This document shows positions 1 to 12,059 of a stretch of DNA of 64,000 nt, one piece after another. The notes under the pieces were generated by a model, which worked only from the letters and a program-made list of their open reading frames with translations, did not search any database and had not been told where the DNA came from. The stretch is from the NCBI GenBank assembly GCA_964019695.1, contig OZ026525.1, positions 72,780,260 through 72,844,259 of the forward strand, in the 5' to 3' direction. The translations under genes were made by a program, and so were the position numbers. The stretch is from Loripinus fragilis. Its lineage: Eukaryota; Mollusca; Bivalvia; Lucinida; Lucinidae. How positions within the stretch are numbered: the stretch's first letter is position 1; each line of letters opens with the position of its first letter.

Positions 1-284
1 CAAAACCCGATGCCCATATCAAAGGACAAAAGCATGCCTTCAATATACATGATATAGGGACCTAGTCGACCTGTTTAGATGCGCATGCGCAGTTGGTGTC
101 TTTTAACCGGATGTTGTTTAGACGATTAACAACGCCCCATTTATTTACAAGTATGAGCTTTCATAAAAAGCTCTGTCATCGCTAAACACATATAAAATTG
201 TTATTGGACTTAAAAGTCAAGTTTTAAGAAAAGAGGATAGTAGGCTTGTGACAGACAAACAGACATGCAAACGTTTTTTTGCTC

Positions 285-343
285 ATGCTCAAAGCCCTCG
301 GAACACTGGGCAGTCACGATCACCACCTGAGCTACCAGGGTGG
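285..343 (-). repeat. possible tRNA-derived SINE head (remnant)
   Basis: Read on the minus strand, TAGCTCAGGTGG fits a polymerase III A box (tRNA D-arm). The expected B box is degenerate, and no cloverleaf can be drawn. A decayed SINE head is the best reading; chance similarity is possible. Confidence 0.25.
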
Positions 344-489
344 TCCAAAAACACTACCACATATTTTATTTGTGTTGACCAATTTGGATTGTTTTGACTT
401 GGTGACGTCTCTGAAATAGTTATGTTTTAAGCCAAGGCAGTGACGTAGCTTATATAGGTCACTGGCCAAGGGCAATATACCTTTTTGAT

Positions 490-540
490 AGACAAATAGA
501 CAGGCTCACAGACAGGCAGACAAACAAGTAGGCAGACATA
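490..540. repeat. GACA/GGCA low-complexity tract
   Basis: Imperfect reiteration of GACA and GGCA tetramers. A similar, cleaner tract occurs at 4684-4720. Confidence 0.6.
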
Positions 541-1158
541 TATATTCTGCCGTGCTAGAGCTCACTTACCTCATATCACTGTCTGTCGATGGACTGTCTC
601 TAAACTGTCAGTGAACTGTATATGCATATTTCAAGTGTTTCACTTCCATTAAACAAACCATACCTAACATTAGTTTATCTACACCAGGTATGATAATGTT
701 ACATTTTTTTGTGGTGGGGGATGCCTGATATGCCTCATAGTTTTGGTTGTGAAGCTACTGGCTTCAAGGCATTTGGTCCTCCTGTAAAAGATTTCGCACT
801 TGGAGTCAGTGTTGTCATTTTCGATGGAGCCTCCGTTGTTCAGATACTTAAAGGTGTAGGGGTTAGTACTGTTAAGTGAGCAGTATACAAATGATGTTTT
901 TATAATGATACGTAATATCCACTTTTTGTGCAGTTGATCGAGTGGATTGGACAGTTAAAAGGAACACAACGGAAAACGAGAAAGCGACATCCACCGGCGG
1001 GTCAGTCCATCAACTAACAGAAAAACTGGCAAGATTTCTTGTGAGAAGATGACAATAAACTATTTCATTATCTTTCCAACTGCTGTGTTTCCTGGACATA
1101 AGATATGCCAACTAAGAAACAATAACCACAGATTGAGATCAGGTGTTGCACGGGGAGA

Positions 1159-2000
1159 GTGCGACAATACTCTAGAGAGAACTCTGCACTTTACAGGAGA
1201 AGAAGCTCAATCTTAGTATGTCCAGCTAGCGATAAGCCTTCATTTGCGCCTTGTTTGCATGAGGAGGAAGATACACGAATAATTGCTCGTGCTACAGAAG
1301 CAGCTAAAAGGCCTAACAAGAAAATAAGCAGTTGCGCTGTTGATACTGATGCTATAGTTCTGGTCATGCCTGTGGTGCAACAGTTGTGAGTGGATGAACT
1401 GCGGGGTAGGCAAAAATCGCCGGCTATCGTTGGTGTGAAATCAAATTATCTTTCTTTTTTCATTCACTCACAGGGTGCAATAAAACATCCTTTCTCCTTG
1501 GTCGTGGAAAACGGTGGGTAAGCTTTCCAGCTGTAACTGTGTATTTTGTAAACCTGAAAAGCCAACTACAGATTACCTCTGCACCATTGAACGATTCATC
1601 ACAGTACTATATGGTAGAACAAGCAAGCACCTACACGAACATAGACATGGCTGGGAAATTTTTTTTATCAAAAAGGTTTGATGGATGAAATGACAGCCCT
1701 TATAAAGGTGGTTTTGTACCAGCACAGTTTAAAGTAACAAATTAAGGCTCATGCGTTTGTGTCAGTACTAGAACAGAGGAAATGATTACCAAGTCCAGTA
1801 AACTGTGATGGATAAAACTAGACAAACTAGACACTGGAATGTACAGTCCACTGTGGACCACCATACCACAAGCATCACTATCTTCTCTTGACCTTTAGGG
1901 ATATCGCTGTCTTCAAGGTTGCAGAAGTAGACAATGCACCTCTCCAGTGTACGACCCTTTGTGCCTGTGGTGGCAACTTTGAACGCTACATTTCTGTAAA
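1159..2000 (+). pseudogene. frameshifted remnant of a metazoan HEEADTR-type hypothetical protein
   Basis: Fragments of one protein appear in order but in different frames. HEEEDTRII at 1258-1284, followed by a VDTDAIVLV segment, is in frame 1. EWMNCGVGKNRR at 1388-1423 is in frame 2. CNKTSFLLGRGKRWVSFP at 1476-1529 is in frame 3. IERFITVLYGRTSK at 1586-1627 is in frame 2 again. A cysteine-rich end, LQCTTLCACGG at 1942-1974, is in frame 1. From memory this order matches long uncharacterised proteins that are abundant in cnidarians, molluscs and fish: HEEADTR, then (V/I)DTDVVVLA, GxGKNRRY, GCDTxSFFxGxGKKTAW, LERFVxxLYxRTS and a CxxLCxC tail. They often look transposon-associated. At least three frameshifts and several stops separate the pieces, so this copy cannot make the protein. 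The family function is not established here. The identification rests on motif order rather than a search. Confidence 0.6.
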
Positions 2001-2020
2001 TTGATGATTGTTTCTAAAAT

Positions 2021-2100
2021 TGGTAATGGTAATTAACTGAAAATTCTTTGAGAAGGCTGTTGGTAATGTTAATTAACTGAAAATTCTTTGAGAAGGCTGT
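2021..2100. repeat. 40-bp tandem duplication (two copies)
   Basis: Units 2021-2060 and 2061-2100 differ at one base (ATGGT versus ATGTT near the start). This is a recent local duplication. Confidence 0.9.
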
Positions 2101-4540
2101 GTCATATCAGCTTACATACAGATTATGGCACATATTGCCAGCTCTCTTGGTTAAATGTCACTTTGAAAATATAAGACAAACGTGATCTTGTCATCTTGGC
2201 CCAGGTGCCAAGTAACCAAAAATAAATGCATAACAATGCATGAACATAAGTCCAAAAGACAGTCAAACACTCTTCAGTAACTCCATAGCACGAGTTACAG
2301 TCAAAGTTACATTAGGGTATGTAGTCATTCAAGAACATGATGGGTAAACCATGCATGTCCCCAGCATAACAAGAGAAATTTTATTCATGTCAAATGCTGC
2401 GCTAGAGAACCACTGTACTTGAACAGCATGGCCATCGCGGGTTGGCTGCTGTCGACAAGGGCACAAAATATACTGTTTGAGAGTACCCAGCTGTTAAAAA
2501 AGTAATACTTTTGTCAATATTTACTTTTGAACATAGTTTGTGCTTATTAATGTCACTAATATATCCAGCTGTGTATCTGCTTAACAAAGATTTGTATGAG
2601 TTAAGCGTTAGTCGATACAGCACCTGAGTTATGCCAAAAAGGTGATATTTTTTTCCTGATGGAAGGCATTTTTGTTTATGTTCTGGAATAAATGCTCACA
2701 TTAGTTAGTTTAGATAAAATGCAAAATATTAGTACTTAAATGCGCAAAAGTTCAAAGCCTGAGGACAGGCATTTTGAAGGCTATTCAAGTGAAACTGGTG
2801 TAAGCCCTCCAGTAAAATACTTTTACTGACCGTACCAAGGCTGTACTTCTTTGGTGGATAATTTGTGTTTATTTCTCTATTGTGTTTGTCATGCTTTCGC
2901 GTCTGCTTATAGCTGCCTTGTGGTCACCTGCTGGGAAAGGGCTGACCTTTTGACTCTCGTTTGTGGTGTTAAATTGTGTGGTTGTTACTTTCCCATTTGG
3001 TATCCTGGGTCAGGTGTGGTACTTGATTGTATCGATTCCTGATCTTTGCTCTCTTTCTTACTTTCATACTGTACGCATAGTACTACATACAACAGATGTT
3101 CTGGTCCAGTGATCGGGTCATAGATTGCATACAAATTCATTATATTTAGACCCTCTACTACTAGCACAATGCCCTTGACTACTTAAATTTTGCGTACAGC
3201 TACAAAATGGTTTGCAACTTCATAAAAAATAAACAGAAATATGCAAAAAATTCTATTCATTCACATATTTGTATTCTTCATAATGTGATGCCATTAAATC
3301 ATAACTAATGACTAAAATAGTGTCTCATTAATCTGTGAACACATTTCGTACACATCAAAAATCCCACTGACTATCCAGAAATTGGCTGGTACTTAGCTAG
3401 TTTTAGAATTTAAAGGCTCCAATTGTCCAGAATGGACTACAATACCTAAGTGATAATTGCAACTGAAAACGTCATTATGAAAATTAATAGCTGTTAAGAA
3501 CTAGCTAATAGAATGGATCACAGTAAACCAAAGTAATATAATGTGTGTCCTCATTGACTGCAACCAACCCGCGCTGACTGCACTGTTCTATTACAGTGGC
3601 TCTCTAGCTTGAATGCATGCACAGCAAAAATTATTGGATAAATGATGGTGCAGAATAACATTTATTTCCCAGTCAAAAGATATAAGTATTCCTTTTATTC
3701 AATGGTTTCTACCGTTTTGACATCATTAAAGGAGATAACCGGAAGCATTAGTTAGTTTGCACATGCGTAATTATGGAAACTATTTTAAAATATATTTGTT
3801 CGTGTCTTTTAGGACATCTAGAGATATTAGTGGGTCAATTTTTTACCATGTTAAACGCAAATATTGATCTGTGTATTCAAGTGAGATCAAAAATTATATA
3901 GCGGAAGTAAATTTTGCCTTGCGCATGCGCAGAGGAAATTTGTCAAAGTGGTTCTATATCTTAAAATCATTAGCTCACCAATCTTAACAAGTTTGGAAAG
4001 TTTCATGCTTGTATCCAGAATAGCACAATCTTGGCTCTTAGCCGCCAAGCTACTTGGAACATACCAATTGAATTTTGAATACAAATATAGGCATTATGAA
4101 TATCAATACTTAGAAGTATACAAGTGAATATATACTTATTGAATAATCAGCGCCTAGAAAAGATGCTCTCATTGGTTGATACTCAGAATGTCCATACTAT
4201 CTTATTAAACATGCTGCTAAATTTGAAAACATACATGTAAATGGCAGAGAACCAGTCTGTGCACTGGTTCTAAAAATGCAAATGTATTAACGACCTAATC
4301 TCGAATATAGGTCAACCCTCGATGTACAGTATTTGTAAATTGCTGTCACTATCACTGTACATGCCTTGCACACAGTAAAGGAGTGCATTATAAAATAATC
4401 CACTAAATCCGATAATATCACACTGTTTAAATAAAATATTCGTAATTTTCCAATATTCTCATATAATCTTGACATGATTATAGTCTGTTTCATATATATC
4501 GACAATAGTCTTTTTTGGCCGTTTTGCAGTTATATTCGCA
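2101..4540. other. AT-rich intergenic sequence, nothing recognised
   Basis: Open frames here are below 75 residues and show no domain-like composition. I see no repeat family shared with the rest of the window and no structured RNA. Multi-exon genes with short exons cannot be excluded by eye. Confidence 0.45.
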
Positions 4541-4585
4541 ATGCCAAAACGTTTCTTTTCTCCGTATCTCGTTTGAACTGCTGCC

Positions 4586-4599
4586 GTTGCTATGGTGAC
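4586..4599. promoter_or_regulatory. X-box-like site
   Basis: GTTGCTATGGTGAC matches 12 of 14 positions of the palindromic RFX X-box form GTTGCCATGGTAAC. No downstream gene is visible, so this is only a candidate site. Confidence 0.2.
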
Positions 4600-4683
4600 A
4601 GAATATTTTTTCTCATCAAATGCACTGACCCGTTTTTTAATTACTTTTTTTAGCTATCACAGAATCTCGACCTTTACTGTGGG

Positions 4684-4720
4684 CAGACAGACAGACAGGC
4701 AGACAGACAGAAAGGCAGAG
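4684..4720. repeat. (GACA)n microsatellite
   Basis: About nine GACA/GGCA tetramers in a row, slightly imperfect. Confidence 0.8.
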
Positions 4721-4889
4721 GGTTAACATTATAGAGAGTTGATGTTATAGTATCTTCGTTTCACCGGTCGAGAAATAAAATGTATTTATTAATAACTTTG
4801 TTGTTTTCTTAGTTTAAGTCTTTTCTCGTGGCTTATGTGCCTAGATTTGAGATGATTGTTAGCGTAGCCTATATGATCGGTATGGAATT

Positions 4890-5440
4890 CTACTGTTTAA
4901 TTTCTTCGCAAACAACATGGGGGGGATAAAAGCTTGATAATTTTCTTTTATATCCATCTGTTCTCTCTCCATTTACCTCGGGCGCTTGAACATGATTGAA
5001 AAATTGTTCGCAGACCCGTTTTATATACAACTGATTTATCGGGCACCGAATTATTGCAAACTCGTAGAACACCGCGGTCACGTCTCTACGTATTCGGTGT
5101 GTAGTCACACTTGGTGATTTCCCACGAACTTCTCGACCGCTGAAATGACCATTCCCAAATATTATAATGAAACTGATGGTACTTCCATATTTGTTCATAA
5201 AGGGCGTTTCACGGATGTCTGTGGGTGCGTTTCTCAATTTCATGATTTTTCCCAAGATATCAGCGCTTTGCCAGAAGCTCGCACATGCATAGGACCTGCT
5301 GGAGACATTAGGGGAGGTCTACACCAGTAACTTTCTCATAGTGATGTAGGACCTAAAATTACGTATAAAAGCAGGAACTTCGAAAAACCGTTACAACAGA
5401 ATTTCTGAACGGAGTTTAACTGTATTATCATAGCTGTAGA
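4890..5440. other. unassigned stretch with a 121-codon minus frame
   Basis: A minus-strand frame of 121 codons (4890-5255) is among the longer uninterrupted frames in the first 39 kb. Its composition suggests no known domain, and there is no signal peptide or clear splice context. I treat it as a chance frame. Confidence 0.3.
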
Positions 5441-5690
5441 TTGTTTTGTTGCATACTGGCTGTTGGCTGCAATTATTTAAGAGCTTTCGATGCAATTAGC
5501 ATTTTGATGAATGAGAATTAGATTCAACTTTGTATTTGCACTATAGGATAAGAGATTTTTAAAAGGTAACGGAGTCAACATGACTGTAACAAAGTAAAGC
5601 CTCAACTTCCAGAACCTAATTTGAGTCATTTTGCATCTTATATTCTTCTAAACATTTAATATACCTTTAGAAAATCATAGTGTACAAAAT
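5440..5690. repeat. dispersed repeat, copy 1 (partner near 13640-13885)
   Basis: Shares an ordered series of similar segments with 13640-13885: a 'catactggct' start, 'ctttgtattt', 'aacatg.ctgt', and a terminal 'ttttagaaaat.a.agtg.acaaaa'. A third partial copy of the end lies near 13525-13550. Unclassified old mobile or tandem repeat. Confidence 0.5.
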
Positions 5691-6203
5691 AACCCCTAAA
5701 TGGGATGGTTCATTCGCAGATATTTTTGGATGTTATATATGTTATTATTTGCATTATGTTTTCAAGATGAGCACGCTACTCAAGTACTATTTACTGCTAT
5801 TAATCTCTCTCATAACATGCCAGCTGAATATATTTGGGCTTTCTTTAAACTGCATGACTTAATCCATGTTTTTAGCAAAAAAATTATTTGTTATTATTGA
5901 AAATAAATACAATGGTAGCCATTTTTAAATGCCTACAAAAGATATTTTATAAAGAAAAGAAGCTGGTCTTTTGAGTTTGGATAGTTCAGTTTATCAGCTT
6001 TTGGGCAGCATCAAACACCAGACCCAATGAACAAAACATAGTTGACCGTATAATATTGTTTTAAATAAAAAGGTTTTGTTGTTTATGATTGGGCTATATG
6101 AAAATTCAAAACTTTAACTCATTTGTATGCCTCTAATAACATTTTGACTTTTGTACATTTCATGTCATTTTAACGATTTTTGATAGGTAACATGTGTAAC
6201 AGA

Positions 6204-6553
6204 GGGAGCGCAGTGGTTCAGTGGTAGAGTGCTTGACTCAAGACCAAGGGGCCATGGGTTCCAGCCTCACCAGCATCACTGCATTGTGTCCTTGAGCAAG
6301 AACCTTAATCCTCGCTAAGTACTGGATCAACCAAGGAAGGCCCGTTCCTATATAACTGAAAGACATGTTGGAATTTCTCCTATTCAACTCTTTTTTGGTA
6401 CTTGGCGTGTGTCAATTTAGATGTATATTTAGCAAATTGTGTGCATGATTTGGCATTAAACACTGAACATGATAGTGAAAATCACAAAATGAAAGTCGTT
6501 CTCACACCAAAATTTAGATGGGATGTAAAGAATCAAAACAAACAAAACAAACA
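6204..6553 (+). mobile_element. tRNA-derived SINE, copy 1 (split by nested insertion)
   Basis: The head GGGAGCGCAGTGGTTCAGTG includes an A box, and GGGTTCCAGCC fits a slightly decayed B box. The shared body follows (GTGTCCTTGAGCAAGAAC ... GTACTGG). The 3' part, TGGGATGTAAAGAATCAAAA with an AAAC-rich tail, resumes only at 6529, because a 159-bp unit (6370-6528) sits in the sequence that is continuous in copy 2. It is transcribed by polymerase III if active, and depends on a LINE for movement; this copy looks old. Confidence 0.8.
6370..6528 (+). mobile_element. 159-bp nested insertion inside SINE copy 1
   Basis: Interrupts the 3' end of the SINE. The same 159-bp sequence occurs in reverse orientation at 8188-8346 with scattered differences. 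The ends read GGAATTTCTCC and AAATTTAGA. There is no coding capacity, and it behaves as a small MITE-like unit. Confidence 0.7.
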
Positions 6554-6859
6554 TGTTTAACAGGATGTTATAGGCTTACGTGACCATTTCCAGACGGCTA
6601 ACATGTTTAAAAAAAACTTGTAACATATTAGGCTTTATGGAAACCCTAGTCTACAAAATTCAGCCTGTGAGAGGGTGGGGTTAAACCATATCCATCCCAG
6701 GGCCCAAAAGCTGTAGCATCAAACTAAACCACAATCTGTTGCATATGCATATATAGTCATCCCTTAAAACACATGCACAGCCATCAAGTGAAACCAGTTG
6801 CCTTAATTTCAGCATGTGTGGTTACCCAAGTCCCTATGTTTTATGCAAGCAGAGAAGCC

Positions 6860-7072
6860 TCAATCAAGAGCGCAGTGGCTCAGTGGTAGAGTGTTTGACT
6901 CGAGACCAAGGAGCCGCAGGTTCAAGCTTCACCCGTGTCACTGCGTTGTGTCCTTGAACAAGAACATAGATCCTAGCTTAGTACTGGTTCAACCAGGATA
7001 ACCTGTCCCTATATACTTGAAAGATTCTTGATGGGACGTAAAGAATCAAATCAAACAAACAAATCAATCAAG
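6860..7072 (+). mobile_element. tRNA-derived SINE, copy 2, with target duplication
   Basis: Uninterrupted copy with A box (AGTGGCTCAGTGGTAGAG), B-box-like GCAGGTTCAAGCTT, the shared body and the tail TGGGACGTAAAGAATCAAAT followed by CAAA repeats. It is flanked by TCAATCAAG at 6860-6868 and 7064-7072, a clear 9-bp target-site duplication. Confidence 0.85.
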
Positions 7073-8187
7073 ATTGTACATTTCTGCAAGCTCCCCAGAG
7101 CCATCCTTGTTTGTGTACCAGCATTTCGGCTTTTAGAGGCTATATTTGCCCACTGCAAAAAATAACAATCTGACTTTGTTGCATGCCAACAACATAGGTG
7201 CAGACAATCTTGTGAATGCGCACAAACTGATCAACACCTTTGATGTTCAATCTCTGGAAAGTCAATATACTAGTCTCTGAAGCCAAACAGACTCGCCTGA
7301 TCACTTACCTTGAAGAAGGCTTTCTCGCGTTACAATACAAATATTATTTAGGTCTGCATGAATTCGCTAAATTAATCCCTTAACAATGCATGTACAAGCG
7401 CAGCTATCCAGTGAGATCAGACCCATAACTTTCGACCCATGCATTAATTAAAGTCCCTTTAATGTTTGCCAACAGCAAATATATGGAAGAAATTGTGCAT
7501 TTTTTTTAGCTTTGACAGGTTCTTCAATGCTCTTATAGCCTAAAATGTGTATGGCTTTTGGACGCTGTATTATATGTACATGTATAAAGCTCATGTTATG
7601 TGACCTAGTGTATATTTTCACAAATTCATCCCTTAAAATACATGTGCAGCCACCCAGCGGTACCAGACGCTTACATTTATGCTTGTGTGTCTGTCCAAAA
7701 TTGTAATTTGTATGTGCATGCAGCAAATAATCTGAAAAAGTAATGCCTTTGCACAGAGTCAACTGAGCCTTGGTTGCTTGCGTATGTGCATATAAACAAC
7801 TAGTACCATAAGATTTAGTGATAAATTGTGGGTGATGGGGGTTCAGATTCGTTTAGGGATGTAATTGGAACAACATTCCATATCAGCATATCATGAAGAG
7901 CTCCAATTATCAACCAAACTCTTTTTTTTTTCCTTTAATCTTCAATTCAATACCCAGTACACTACAAAACAATACTCCCGTACACTAAAACCGAGATTTC
8001 CCAATCCCCAGTACCCTTTTTGAGACTAACTGACCATTAGTTTTGAGCCATATCTCTGTCAAGTTTCAACCTACGAGGCTGAAATTTTCAGTATTGATAT
8101 CTAAATGCCATTGAAAAAAATTGGCCGATTCAGAATTTTAATAGTTTGCTTTCTTGGTTCAATATTATTCCTTTTTGAATATAGGTG
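7073..8187. other. non-coding stretch, nothing recognised
   Basis: AT-rich, no credible coding frame. Two short segments ('cttaa..catgcatgtaca.gc' near 7380 and 7635) resemble each other and 6765, suggesting a further degenerate dispersed repeat. Confidence 0.4.
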
Positions 8188-8346
8188 TCTAAATTTTGGT
8201 ATGAGCACGACTTTCATTTTGTGATTTTCACTATCAAGTTCAGTGTTTGATGCCAAATCATGCATACAATTTGCTAAATATACATATAGCGATTCTAAAT
8301 CAACAAACGCCAAGTACCGAAAAAAGAATTAAATAGGAGAAATTCC
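8188..8346 (-). mobile_element. inverted partner of the 6370-6528 unit
   Basis: Reverse complement of the nested insertion over its full 159 bp with modest divergence. It flanks other sequence on both sides, so the family moves independently of the SINE. Confidence 0.7.
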
Positions 8347-9158
8347 TGATTTCCTTACCTTCGTTGTGTGTTTTTTTCCTAATTCAGTGTAAACATCGGC
8401 TCATTTTGGAGCAATATCCGGTGTACGTTTCCACCCAGTGATGATGGCTACCAAAACAATAATGGGTTTTTGTGATGAACTATGCACGCAATATTTTCAG
8501 ATACAATTTTCGGAACGACGATGTTTGTTTCTTTGTGTGGATATATGAAATGGGGCAATTTAAACTGAAGGCCGGTAGGAAGGTATTTCGCTTTGATTTC
8601 AAACCAATGGGGGATTTGATTTGTTTGCTACTGAGCGCAGCCATTTTTTATTGAGCGAGCGCTCGCTATCGTTCAACTTTGTAATGATTATAGTCCGACC
8701 AGTTAAGAGAGACTGGGCGGTTCTTAGCAAAGACACACCCGTGGACATTTCCATTTAAAAATCGGTAAGACAGAGTGTATTTATTCACCCGTGAAACGCT
8801 TTACAGCTGTATATACCTTGAAAGTATTAAACTGATCCTGGCCTTTATCATTAACATAATTTCACAGCCGATTGAGCTTCTAAATATTTCTCCGGCGTTC
8901 ATCGTATAACTAATACGGAAATGCACGTGGTACTTTTTAACACAATAGATATATATACCGCTATAATGCTCAATTGGCTATCAGTTGCCTGCGTGGCTCA
9001 GTGGGTATTCTTTGACTTTTCGCTTACTGTAAAGGCAGAAAATGAGGCGTGGTTTTATTCAAAAGTAACTGCACATCTTGCACCATTATCTCAGTATAGA
9101 TTTAGTCCTTAAAACGCTAGCAAAATAACTGCATCTGAAAATGTCTAATTAATATAAG
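8347..9158. other. non-coding stretch
   Basis: Contains GAGCGAGCGCTCGC near 8654, a short palindrome. At about 9018-9040 there is a 23-bp segment GACTTTTCGCTTACTGTAAA(GGC) whose reverse complement recurs near 14028-14055. No gene recognised. Confidence 0.4.
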
Positions 9159-9227
9159 CATAGAGGCAAACAGTGTGGACCCAGATCAGGGAGCAGTCTG
9201 ATCTGGGTCCACACTGTTTGTCTATGA
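9159..9227. mobile_element. GACCCAGATCAG foldback element, copy A
   Basis: Near-perfect hairpin: CATAGAGGCAAACAG ... CTGTTTGTCTATG enclosing GTGTGGACCCAGATCAG and its complement around an 8-nt loop. The same hairpin recurs at 28049, 35886, 39234 and 44241, with single arms elsewhere. Confidence 0.85.
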
Positions 9228-9235
9228 GGCTTCAA

Positions 9236-11920
9236 ATATTTTAGTGGACGACAAAAAACATACATTTTGTTATTATGCGCTTTAAGGGTTAATAAATGTG
9301 CGTTCAGTGTGTATACGGTTAGCATTTTCAAGAAATGCACGCACGTTCTCGCAGCCCAAACAGCTTATAGGCCATGAGCTTCTAAGGGTTTTGCTCCCCC
9401 CAGGGGGGAACTTTGTAGACTATGTTTTTCTTTAAGCATAACATCTAACGAGCTTTTTGCAACATGTTGATCATTTGGCGGTGGGGGCGTTTGGGTTCTA
9501 CAGCGTGTTAAATACGTTACCCCTCATTTTAAAAAAAAAAAATGTAAAATTAAGGTTATAAAAGTGGTACTTGAACTATTAAAATTGGCTAAACAGTCAT
9601 GTAATATGTAAGAACAGTTAATTTCCTGCAGATAAGGATGTTTTTTAGAGTAATTTAGGTCCATTATGGTGTCATTTATGTTACTTTTTCAACTACATCC
9701 TATAAAATCATTTATATTTTGTTATATAGTTTCTTTTTATAAACGTCTACATGAATATAATAACATGTCTCTAAAAGACAATTAACTAACCATTTCGAAA
9801 CTGCAAATAGCTTGCTTCTATTACAAAAACTTCAGGAGTTATAAGCTTTTGAATATGACAACCCCTAAGAAAATGTTATGTACAGTATGAACCTTTTCGT
9901 TTAAAAACAAAGCATGTAATCCTATCTGTAAGCTTTTAAACACCATGTATGAGCATTATATTGATAAGCAAGAGTGAAAGGGGATATTAAACATTATTGC
10001 TGGCGTAAAGCATCTTTTTTTGTTTGTTTGGCAATATGTAACGTATGTGACAAACTGTATGACTTACTATATATTGCTTAATTCCCTAAATGATACACCA
10101 AAGGGTATTTTATTTCATTTCAGAACTGATTTTTGTGCTAATTAGACATAAAGATACTAGTTTGTCCACATTAGAATTTATTGGTTCTTATTAAGAGACT
10201 AAGTCAAATTGCCAAAGCATATTTACTTTTGTGAAATAGTTTATTTTAGAACTTTTTAAAAACAAAAAAAAATGTTGATTTTGCCAAAGTTATAGGTTTT
10301 AAACCTCAAAGACAATTTTGCTCTCAAGTACCAGCTGAATAAGGATAAGTTCCCATGTTCTGTCAAAATAGTTAAAGTAACATATATATCCATATACAAT
10401 ATATCATGAGGTACTATGTATGTCTAAAATGCTGCGCAAGACAGCATTAAATTGAGTCTGAAATGTTTATGTATGGTGGATTTAGATTTTTGTATTACTT
10501 GTCTGAAGAACACTTATTTAACAGCAACCAAAATATTTTAGTGTACCCAGTTAACTGCTGCTCAAATTATACAAACATATTAACACAATAAACGCTGGTA
10601 TTCCTTGTATATTTTGGTTCATTTACAATAACAAAAACTTTTTTACTAAATGTTGTATGGTAGGTTGTAGCATACAAAACATGTGTGCTATTACAACCCA
10701 GATAGAATCAAGTATTTGTAAGTTGGTAGAGCAAATAATTATATATGTTAGATAGATACTATGCATTATAAGTGTATATAATCATATACTGTTTGAAGAG
10801 ACTGTCGCCTAACCAAATTTTATACTGACATTGTTGTATTTGCGTATACATATGTTGATACATTACTTTACTTTTGGCTTTTAAATAGACTTTAGTTTAT
10901 CTTCAGCATAGCCTTCATTGTTTAATGGATGAAACTGATAATTGAATCAACATAGTTCTTCTGATCATTTGCTTAAGCAATGTAAATTTTATAAGTAAAC
11001 AAATATTTATGTGAAATGGGGGGAAAATAAGCCATAATGGTGGAGTTTACATGACAATAATTACTGGTGTTATGATCACATCCAAGAAAACGAGTCAATT
11101 GTTACTTACAATACCAATTTAAGTTTATGGGACTTTATTTGCCAGAATAAGGCCAGACCGAATTTGACATTCAAGTTGATGTAACAAAAATAATTCACAA
11201 TGTTCTTTTAGAATGTTGGATGGAAAAGTAAAATATTTAGAGTAAAAATGCAGTCACGAAATCTTACTTACATGTATTGGTAGTTTTAGCAATCAATGCT
11301 AAAGTAGCTGATGCTAATTTCCACTATACAGAATGTGAGTTGACCAAATTATAGCAAAGCGTTATATGGATATTAACAATAAGCATGAGTTACAAACACA
11401 CCAGGGTATGGATTCAAGACATAAGCAAATGGTCAACTGTTCTGACAAAAAGTATTGGGGGAACACTCTACTCAGTATAAACATTGTTAACGATGATAGA
11501 CTTACATGCAGTGTTAACAAAGTATACAGGTACATGATTTTGGTGGTAAGTATCTATGCATTTCTAATAACAATGGGCATTTTAATTTAATTATCTCCAA
11601 AACAAATCATATTTCTTTCACATTGAAAAGGATACCATAAAGTTCAGATATTGACAACAGTGTATCTTTAAAGACTCTATTGTCATTTCTGTTACATGTG
11701 TGTATGATATAGTACATACCAAATATTGAAACCATATATCAGATTTGTTATTGACAGTATTGCTATTAGATGAAAAAATAATTGTTGACCTCATTTATTG
11801 TAATCTATAAAGTGCTCAAATGAATATTTGACCAGCATGTGAGATTTTGGTACTTGTCACATATTAGCAAATGTCTCGGATCCACGGATTGCTCATGCTG
11901 ATGCAGTCGAGCTAGCCATA
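9236..11920. other. AT-rich gene-free stretch
   Basis: Strongly AT-rich with homopolymer runs and no coding-like frame, foldback or tandem repeat. A 74-codon frame at 11366-11590 lacks any supporting feature. Confidence 0.5.
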
Positions 11921-11926
11921 TTAATT

Positions 11927-12040
11927 CTGGTCTGAGTCTGCATCTATATATTCATACTTTGTGGATGCAGACAGCAAAGGCTCTGGTCTGAGTCTGCATC
12001 TATATATCCATACTTTGTGGATGCAGACAGCAAAGGCTCT
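11927..12040. repeat. 56-bp tandem duplication
   Basis: Two units of 56 bp, the second starting at 11983, with one visible base difference (ATTCATAC versus ATCCATAC). The unit carries inverted segments (CTGCATC / GATGCAG), so each copy can fold. A diverged relative (AGTCTTCATCTACATT ... CTCTGATGAGTCTGCGC) lies at 39012-39095. Confidence 0.85.
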
Positions 12041-12059
12041 GGTGAGTCTGCACATTTTC

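Larger units (their letters stand above)
1..1157. other. non-coding stretch, no gene seen
   Basis: No open frame with recognisable protein content. It holds only the weak tRNA-like fragment near 285-343, a GACA/GGCA-rich low-complexity patch near 490-540, and unremarkable AT-rich sequence. Confidence 0.5.

Noticed and set aside
4890..5255. 121-codon minus frame
   Set aside because: No domain, signal peptide or splice evidence; length is compatible with chance.
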